From NCBI GenBank assembly GCA_026712715.1, contig JAPOPW010000010.1:1-64000 (forward strand): a stretch of 64,000 bases of DNA, given 5' to 3'. Each line of letters opens with the position of its first letter. The first letter of the stretch is position 1. This DNA comes from Immundisolibacterales bacterium (GTDB lineage Bacteria > Pseudomonadota > Gammaproteobacteria > HK1). Below are positions 7,612 to 16,200 of this stretch, in pieces. A program made the translations under genes and the position numbers. The notes beneath the pieces were generated by a model. It was not told the DNA's origin and did no database searches. It saw nothing but the letters and a program-made list of their open reading frames with translations.

Positions 7612-10205
7612 CTACATCTTCCCTTTCGGTTCTTCGACCCAGTAGCGCCGGCGCTCGAAGGGATAGCCCGGCAGCGGGACCCGGCGGCGGGCCTCTCCCG
7701 CGAACAACCCCGCGAACGAAACCGGGAGCCCCGCTTCATAGGCTCCGCCTACCGCCTCCAGGAATCCGGATTCGTCCATCGGCGAGGGGGCGTCGCCGGC
7801 CGGTGGCCGCAGGCTCGCCAGTACCAGTGGCGCGCGCGGTCCGTCCGATGCCGGTGCACCGTTCGAGGAACCCGGCCAGGCGGAGGCGATCGCCGGACCG
7901 AGCGTCGCACGCGGACCGATCTCCACGACCACCTCCACCCCCCGGCTCGAAAGTGTCTCCACACTTTGCTCGAGGGCGAACGGTTCGCGCGAGCGCCGGA
8001 GCCAACGGCTCGCATCGAGGGCTTCGTCCGGCCCGGTCGCGCGGCCCGACCTGCCGCCGACGAGCGCGACGGAAGGCCTCCTGAACACGGTCCCTTCCAG
8101 CGCCGCTTCGAAGCCCGTCACCGCGGTCGCCTGCGCCTGTCCGGCCGGAAGGGTCGCCCGCCGGGCACCCCGTGCCGCGGCAAGGCGAAGCCCGTCCTCG
8201 AGGCCGAACACACCGGCCGCCCGGGCCGCCGCGAGCTCCCCCGCATCATGCCCGACGACCACGCTCGGGCGGATTCCGATGCTCGACCAGAGGGCGGTGA
8301 GAGCGCACTCGAGCGCGTAGACGGCCAAGTCGGCCCACATCGGGTCGCCCGGATTTCCCGCCGTGTCGGCCGGTCCGAACATCGCGTCGAGGAGCGAGGC
8401 ATCGCGCTCATCGCGGAGCACCGCGTCGCAGCGGTCGAGCACCGCGCGCACGACCGGCTCGCTCCGGTAGAGCGCCCGGCCGATCCCCGCCCAATGGCTG
8501 TCCACTCCCGGGTAGACGAACGCCACCCGGTCCGCATCCCGCGGCTCGGGTCCGTCGTCCCCATCCACGAGCCCCCGCAGTCGCGCTCGCAGCGACGCGG
8601 CGTCGCGAAACACGATGCCCGTCCGGTGGGCGAAGTGGCTCCTTCCGGAGCCGGCCGTCCAGGCCATGTCGGCGAGAGCCGGTTCTTCTCCGGTGCCATC
8701 CTTCTCCGGTGCGTCGCGCTTCGCGTCGAGCCGGGCGAGGTAGCGCGCGGCGAGCGCGCGGAGCGCTCCGCGCGACTTTCCGGAGAGCGGCAGGAGCCGG
8801 GCACGGCGGGAGCCCGGTTCGCATTCCGCGACCGGGAGGTCCGTCATCGAATCGGGGAGAGAGACCGCGACCGGTCGTGAGGCGCCCTCGGGCGCAATCG
8901 CGTCGGTGGGCGCCGGGAAGACTTCCCCCGGTGCGCCGTAGCCCTCCACCAGGACGTGCGCGTTCGTGCCCGAGATGCCGAACGCGCTCACCCCCCCGCG
9001 CGCGGGTCGTTCGCCATCGAGGGGCCAGCGCGTCGATTCCGAGGTCACCCGGACCGCAAGCCGATCCCAGTCCACATGCGGATTCGGCTCCCTGAAGTGC
9101 AGGTGCTTCGGAATGGTCCCGTGCCGCATCGCGAGCACGACCTTGATGATTCCCGCAATGCCCGCCGCCGCCTCGAGGTGGCCGATGTTCGTCTTCGCGG
9201 TACCCATGAGCAGCGGTCGGTCGGACTCGCGTCCCTTCCCATAGACCGATGCCGCCGCCTGCACCTCGATCGGATCGCCCAGCCCCGAGCCCGTGCCGTG
9301 CGCCTCGAGGTAGTCCACGTCCGCCGGCGAAAGGCCCGCGCGTGCGAGGGCCGCCTCCAGCACCTGCACCTGGGCGGGCCCGTTCGGCACGGTCAATCCG
9401 CCGCTCGCCCCGTTCTGGTTTACCGCGGAGCCTCGAATCACGCCCCAGATCCGGTCGCCGTCCGCCTCCGCGTCGCGGAGATGCTTGAGGACGACGAGCC
9501 CGCAGCCTTCACCCCGGACATAGCCGTCCGCGGCCGCATCGAAGGTTCGGCAGCGCCCGCTCGGGGACAGCATGCCGAGCTCGGCCATGAACCGCGTGAC
9601 CGCAGGGGAGAGAATCGCGTTGACGCCCCCGGCGAGGGCCATGTCCACCTCTCCTCGCCGCAGCGCCTCGACCGCCTCGTGCACCGCGACAAGAGACGAA
9701 GCGCAGGTCAGGTCCAGGGGCATCGCCGGTCCCATGAGACCCAGGACGAAGGCGACCCGGCCGGCGGCGACGCTCCCGGCGGTTCCGAGATAGGCGACAT
9801 CGGCCCCGCTCGCGGCCACCACGTCCCGGTACTCGCAGGTGCTGATCCCGGTGTACACGCCAGTGCGGCTGCCCCTCAGTCGGAGCGGGTCCATCCCGGC
9901 ATCCTCGAGCGCCTGCCAGCTCGTCTCGAGCAGCATCCGTTGCTGCGGGTCCATCGTGCGTGCCTCGATCGGGTGGATTCCGAAGAACCGCGCATCGAAC
10001 TCGTCGATTCCGGTGACGAACCCGCCGTGCCGGTACGTCGCATCGCGCGGAGCGGACCCGGCGGCCGGATCGCTCCCCGGGTCCCCGTCGGGGCGCCCGG
10101 CCGTCCCCGCGTCGGCGCCCGTGGCGAGCTGGTCCCAAAACGCGGCGAGGTCCGGCGCACCGGGAAACCGGCAGGCCATGCCGACGATCGCGATCCCGTC
10201 GACCG
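7612..10205 (-). other. PKS module 2: KS with an AT lacking the active Ser; no ACP
   Basis: KS2 keeps C2816, H2951 and H2991, but the active-site text is DLTCASS instead of DTACSSS. In AT2 the nucleophile motif reads GHDAGE (D3302 in place of Ser). Compared with AT1, about 75 residues are missing between RRATLPAGQAQ and AVTGFEAALEGT, the part that holds the small subdomain and the YHSAM His. The N-terminal GQASQ motif is also changed to GVDSH. AT2 therefore cannot load an extender in the normal way. The reading frame is intact and the linker YPFERRRYW is conserved, so the domain appears to be kept as structure rather than to be random decay. Confidence 0.88.
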
Positions 10206-13200
10206 CGCTCGCGGGCGCGGGCGCGGCCGACGGACGGACCGGATACGGTGGCCTCGTCACCCGGGGCGCCGGCACCGGTCGCGGCGGCGGTGACCGCCCC
10301 GGCACGCGCTCCGCGTGCACCGGGCGGGTCCGCACCGTCCGCTCCGGGCTCGTCGCCGGCCCGTCGCGCGCGACGATCGAGGAGAGCTCTCCGGCGAGGA
10401 ACCGCGCGAGGGCGGCCGTGTCCGGGTAGTCGAACACGACCGTGTTGGAAGCCACGTATTCTCCGGCGAACGCGCGGTTCAGCCGGTTCCGGAGCTCGAC
10501 CGCCATCAGCGAGTCCATTCCGAGGTCGAAGAATCGCGCCGTCGCGGGCGGCGGGGCGGGGAGGCGCAGCACCGACGCGAGCTCTCCCCTGACGAAGGAC
10601 GCCAGCACCTCCTCGCGCTCGCCGGAGGGCGCCTCCCGAAGCCGGGACACGAGGTCGTCCGGCGACGCCGTGGGGACGGGTGCTGCATCGCGGTCCTCGT
10701 CCGCCGCGAGGAGATCCTCGAGGAGCGACGGTCGCCGGCCGAAGCTCTCCGCGTAGACCGGCCAGTCCACCGCCGTCACCACGCTCGCGGTCGCGTCCTC
10801 GGCCACGAGCTGGTCGAAGGCTCTCAGGCCCTGCTGCGGCGTCAGCCACCGGACCCCGCGCGCGGCGAGGTGATCCGCGATTCGCTCGCGCTGCTCCTCG
10901 GCCTCGCCGACCCCCGCCCACGCGCCCCACGCGATCGCCTGCCCCGCGAGTCCGAGGGCGCGCCGGCGGGCGGCAAGCTGGTCGAGAAACGCGTTCGCCG
11001 CCGCGTGATTCGCCTGGCCCGCCGAGCCCAGCACCCCCACCACGCTCGAGAACAGGAGGAAGAGATCCAGGTCGCGGTCCTCGGTCGCCCGGTGGAGATG
11101 CCACGCACCGAGCACCTTCGGCCACAACACCTGCTCGAACCGTTCCCAGCTCTGGTTTCCGAGGGCCCCGTCCGAGAGCACCCCGACGCTGTGAACCACG
11201 CCCGCGAGCGGCGGCAGCTCCGCGTCCATCCGCGCGAGCATCGCGTCGACCGCCGCCGCGTCCGTCACGTCCGCGATCTCTACCCGGATCGAAGCGCCGC
11301 CCGCCTCGAGCGCCCGGATCGACTCCTTCGCGGCGGCATCGGGGGCCCGGCGCCCGTTCAGCACGATCACGCCTGCGCCCCGGTCCGCGAGCAGTCCGGC
11401 CACCGCGCCGCCGATGCCGCCGAGGCCGCCGGTCACGAGGTAGGTCCGGTCGTCGCGCAACCGGCCGCTTGCGAGCGGTGGCGCGGTGAGGACGATCTTC
11501 CCGACGTGCCGCGCCGCGCGCATGTATGCCATCGCCGCCCCTGCCTCGGCGAGAGGCCAGCGGGTGTGGACGAGCGGCGACAGCTCCCCGGCCGCGATTC
11601 GATCCATCACCCGGGCGAGAGTCGCTCCGGGCCGTGCAGGGTCGACCTCCTTGAGGACGTCCAGCCGCAGCACGTGGTAGGCGACGTCCGGACGCGCCGC
11701 GGACATCGCTTCGGCGCTTCGGATGTCGCGAGCGCCGAGCTCCACGAACCGGCCGCCGGGCGCGAGGCACTCGAGGCTCGCATCGATGAAGCCCGGGCCG
11801 GTGAGGCTGTTCAGCACCACCGCGACCCCGGCGCCCCCCGTCGCGTCGCGGATCTCCTCGCCAAACGTGGTCCCGCGGCTGTCGAACACGTGCTCGACGC
11901 CGAGCGATCGGAGGTACTCCCGCTTCGGCGCGCTCGCGGTCGCGAAGACCTCCCCGCCGGCCGCGCGCACCAATTGGATCGCCGCGAGCCCGACCCCGCC
12001 GGCCGCGGCGTGGACGAGCACGCGCTCGCCCGCCTCGAGTCCGGCGAGATCGAGCGCCATCGCCGCGGTGACGAAGGCAACCGGAACCGTCGCGAGCGCC
12101 GCCGCCGGCATGCCCGGCGGCGCGGGCGCCAACAGCTCGGCCCGCGTGACCACCTCGGGTCCGAAGGCGCCGAAGGCGAGGCCCACCACCCGATCGCCCG
12201 GAGCGACGTTCGTGACCTCCGGGCCGACCTCCTCGACCCGGCCGCACATCTCGCGGCCGAGCGGACCCGTGTCGAGAGCCCCCGTCGCGCGCAGCGCGTC
12301 GCGGAAGTTGAGACCCGCCGCCTCGACCGTGACCCGCGCCTGGCCGGCTTCGAGGGGAGCGCGCGCGAGGGTCTCCACCCGTACCCCGTCGAGGGCGCCG
12401 CCCGGGTCGGGGGCGAGCCGCCACCCCGGCTCCTCCGGAAAGGTGCACCGCATCGTACCGGCACCGCTTCGAACCAGGCGGGCGACGTGGCGCCGGCCGG
12501 CCCGCAGGGCGATGTGGTTCTCGCCGTCGGGGAACAGGACCTCGTCGGGGAGGTGGGGCGGGAACCCTTCCCCGCCCGGGTCGAGGTCGATCATCGCCGC
12601 GCGGAGGCGGGGCGCTTCGCGCGCCACCGCCTTGCCGAAGCCCCAGAGGGTCGCCCCGGCGAGCGCTCCGGTGCGTTCGCGTTCCAGCACCTGGGCGCCG
12701 CGGGTGACGAACCAGAGGCCCTTCTCGGGAGTCGCGCCCGCATCGACCGCGCCCTGCACGAGCGCGAGCGCGCCGGCTCCCGCACGGCGCACGTCCTGCG
12801 CCACCTCGCCGGTCGTCGCACGCGGGCCATGGCCGTCGAGCGCGGCGAGATGCGCGATTCCCCCGAGAGGCAGGTCCCCGGGCAGACCGGCCAGCAACGT
12901 CTTCCACGACTCACGGCAAGTCGGGCGGACGAAGGCCGGAAAGACGCCCGGACCTTCCGCCGGCCCGCTCGCGGGCGCCGCGTCCTCCCCGGCCAGGAGC
13001 ACCGTCTGGTTCCGGGCCGCGAGCGCCGCCGCGAGCTCCGCGCCGGTCCGGCCGCGGTCGGACGCCACGACCCACACGCCGGGCGTCATGGCCACCTCGG
13101 CCGGTCCGCGCGCCACGAGGATCCCCGGTCCGAGCGGGCGCCCGCCGTCGCATGCGTCCACTCCGAGGACGTCCACCTCCGAGAACCCGGCATCGGCGAG

Positions 13201-16200
13201 CGCCCGCCGCCACACGTCGGGCGCCGCGAGCGCGTGGTCCGGCCGATACGCGTCGTCGAACCGCCACCAGCCGTCCAGCATGCCGAAGGTGAGGTCCTGG
13301 AGGTTGCGGCCTCGAACGAGCTCGAGCGCCGCGAGCCGGCCGGACGGAGCGAGCAGCGCCCGGCAGTGGGCGAGAATCTCTCCGAGATCCCGGGTGGTGT
13401 GCAGCACGTTCGCGGCGATCACGAGGTCGTAGCCGTGCGCGTCGAAGCCCTGGGCCGCCGGGTCCGCCTCGATATCGAGGGTCCGGTACTCCATCGGCGC
13501 CCCGCCGGGCGCGAAGCGGGATTCCGCGTCCGCGAAGAATCCGGCCGAAACGTCGGTGAAGACGTAGTCGAACCGTCCCTCCGGCAGCCCCGAGAGGATG
13601 GGATCGGTGGCCGAGCCGGTACCGGCCCCGACCTCCAGCACCCGGAGCCGCCGCCCGTCCGGCAGGCCCGACACCATCGCCCGGACCGCGTCGGCCAGCA
13701 TCCGGTTCGCGGCGCGCGCGGCCGGTGCGGTCCGGTAGAGATCCGCCGCGCTCGTCTCCTCGCTGCCGAAGAGGAGCGAGAGGGGGTCGGTCCGTCCCCG
13801 CAGCACCTCCGCGAGCGCGCCGCCGCAGCGCCGGAGCAACCCGATCTCGTTCAACCCATGCGGGTGTCGGGCGACGAGCCGCTCGGCCAGCTCCTCCGGC
13901 TCCGCGAGCGCCTCGTCCGGAAGCGGGTCCTGCGACCCGAGGGTGACGCGGAGGCCGCCGTCCGGAGCCGGCTCGAGCACTCCGGCCGCGGTCAGCATCG
14001 CGAGCAGCCGGCCGAACAGGCGCCCGTGCTCCGGGGCCAGGGAGAGCTCACCGTGCAGCGCTTCCGGATCCACCGCGGCGCCCGCCCGGCGCGGCCAGCC
14101 GAGCTCGTCGAGCGCGTTCAGGACATGGGACTGGGCCAGCCGGTCCAGATCCGCGAGAAGCGCGGCGCGCTCTTCGGGCGCGACGCCCTCGGCAGCCAGA
14201 TAGTCCGGGTAGCTTCCCATCGCGGCGCCCACCGACTCCGGACCGGCCAGGAATCGCGCGGTCTGAACCCCGTCGGTGCGAGGCTGCTCCCGCCACACGA
14301 CCTCGTACAGGAGATCCTTCAGCGCCTTCGAAGCTGAGAGCATGGCCGCCCGCGTCGCCCGCTTCATCGTGAATCCGGCCACCGCGCCAATCGGTTCTCC
14401 GTCGGGGGAATGGAGCCGAAGATCGGCCTTGACGACTTCCGGCGAGTCGTCCGCGTCCTCGTCGGCCGGCGCGCTCCCGCCGGCGGTCTCGCGCATGCGG
14501 ACGTGGCAGACGATCCGCTCGGGCGGCGGCCCCGCAAGCCACAGCCGGTCCCATCCGAAGGGCATGTAGGTGGACCGGCCCGCGACCCGGGCCTGATCGC
14601 GCGCCGCGAGCACCGTCTGAAAGCAGCCGTCGAGCAGGATCGGATGCAGGTCGAGACCGTCTCCGTCGAGGCAGTCCGGCAGGGCCACCTCGCCGATCGC
14701 TTCGCCGGGCCGGGACCAGATGGCCTGGAGCGGGCGAAACGCGGGGCCGAGCACGACCCTGGTGCTGACCTTGTTGCGATAGAGCGACGGGACGTCCCCC
14801 GCCACCATGCTCGCCTTGAGGCCCTCGAGATCCACCCGCCCGGCGGCTTCCGCCCGGGGATCGCCGGGCGACATCCGGCCTTCGAGGTGCAGGGTCCAGC
14901 CTTCTTCGTCCCCCTTGCTGAACACCTCGAAGCGGCGCGACGACCCCGCCCCGGAGCCGTCGAACACGATCTGGAGCTTCCGGCCCGTTTCCCCGGTCTC
15001 CTCTCCCCCGTCTTCGGCCGGGAAGATCATCGGGCTGTGGAGCTGGCAGTCCTCCAGGACCACCGCGCGGGCGCCTTCGCCCCACAACACCGTCGCGGCC
15101 ATGGTGCCGAACATCGCGCCGGGCACCACGATCTGGCCGAAGACCCGATGGTCGCTCACCCACGCCGGGTCCGTGGTCAGGATCTCCGTCTCGAACGTGA
15201 CCTCGCCACGGGGCGACTCGCGCCGCGCCCCCAGCAACGGATGGCCGGCGCTCTGCCGCCGCCGCTTCGGCGGATCGATCCAGTGGCGCCGGCGCTGGAA
15301 GGGATAGCCCGGATTCGCGATCCGGCGGCGCGCCTCCCCGGCGAACAGCCCTTCGAAGGCGATCGGGAGACCGGCTTCGTACGCTTGCCCGACCGCCTCG
15401 ACGAAGGCGTCGCCGCCGGCCGGGGCGGGCGCGGTGTCCGAGGGCCGGCGAAGGCTCGACAAGGTGACCGGCGCCCCGTCCGTGCCCCGAGCGGACTGCG
15501 GCCAGGCAAGGCACGCCATGGGGCCGAGCACTGCGTGCGGCCCCAGCTCCACGATCGTGCCGACTCCCAGGTCCGCCAGGGTCTCGACGCACGCGCGAAA
15601 CGCCACGGGCTCGCGCGCCTGGCGGCGCCAGTACGCCGCGTCGAGCGTCTCGCCCGCCGCCACCACCCGGCCGGTCAGGTTGCTCACGAAGGTGATCGAA
15701 GGGGGCGCGAACGAGACGCCGGACAGCGCCGCCTCGAGGTCGTCCAGCGCCGGCTCCACCATGGCGCTGTGGTATGCCGGACTCTTGCGCAGCCGGGCGA
15801 CGCGAACGTCCTGCGATTCGAGACCCTCGAGCAGCGAATCGATCTCTCTCGCCGGACCGCTCACCACCTGCTGCGCGCCGTTGTCGGCGGCGATGCAGAT
15901 CCCCATCCCGCCGCAGGACGCGTTGTGCTCGTCGAGGGCCGCCGCCACCCGGGACGCGGGCGCGAACACCGCGGCCATCGCGCCCGCCCCCGGCAGTGCC
16001 CCGATGAGCGCACCCCGCGCGGCGGCGAACCGCAGGCCTTCCTCGAGACCGAACACTCCGGCGGCCTGCGCGGCCGCGATCTCCCCGAGGCTGTGGCCGA
16101 ACACGACCTGCGGACGAATCCCGATGCTCGACCAAAGGGCGGTGAGCGCGCACTCGAGCGCGTAGATGGCGGGCTGTTTCCACTTCGGATCGTCAAGGCT

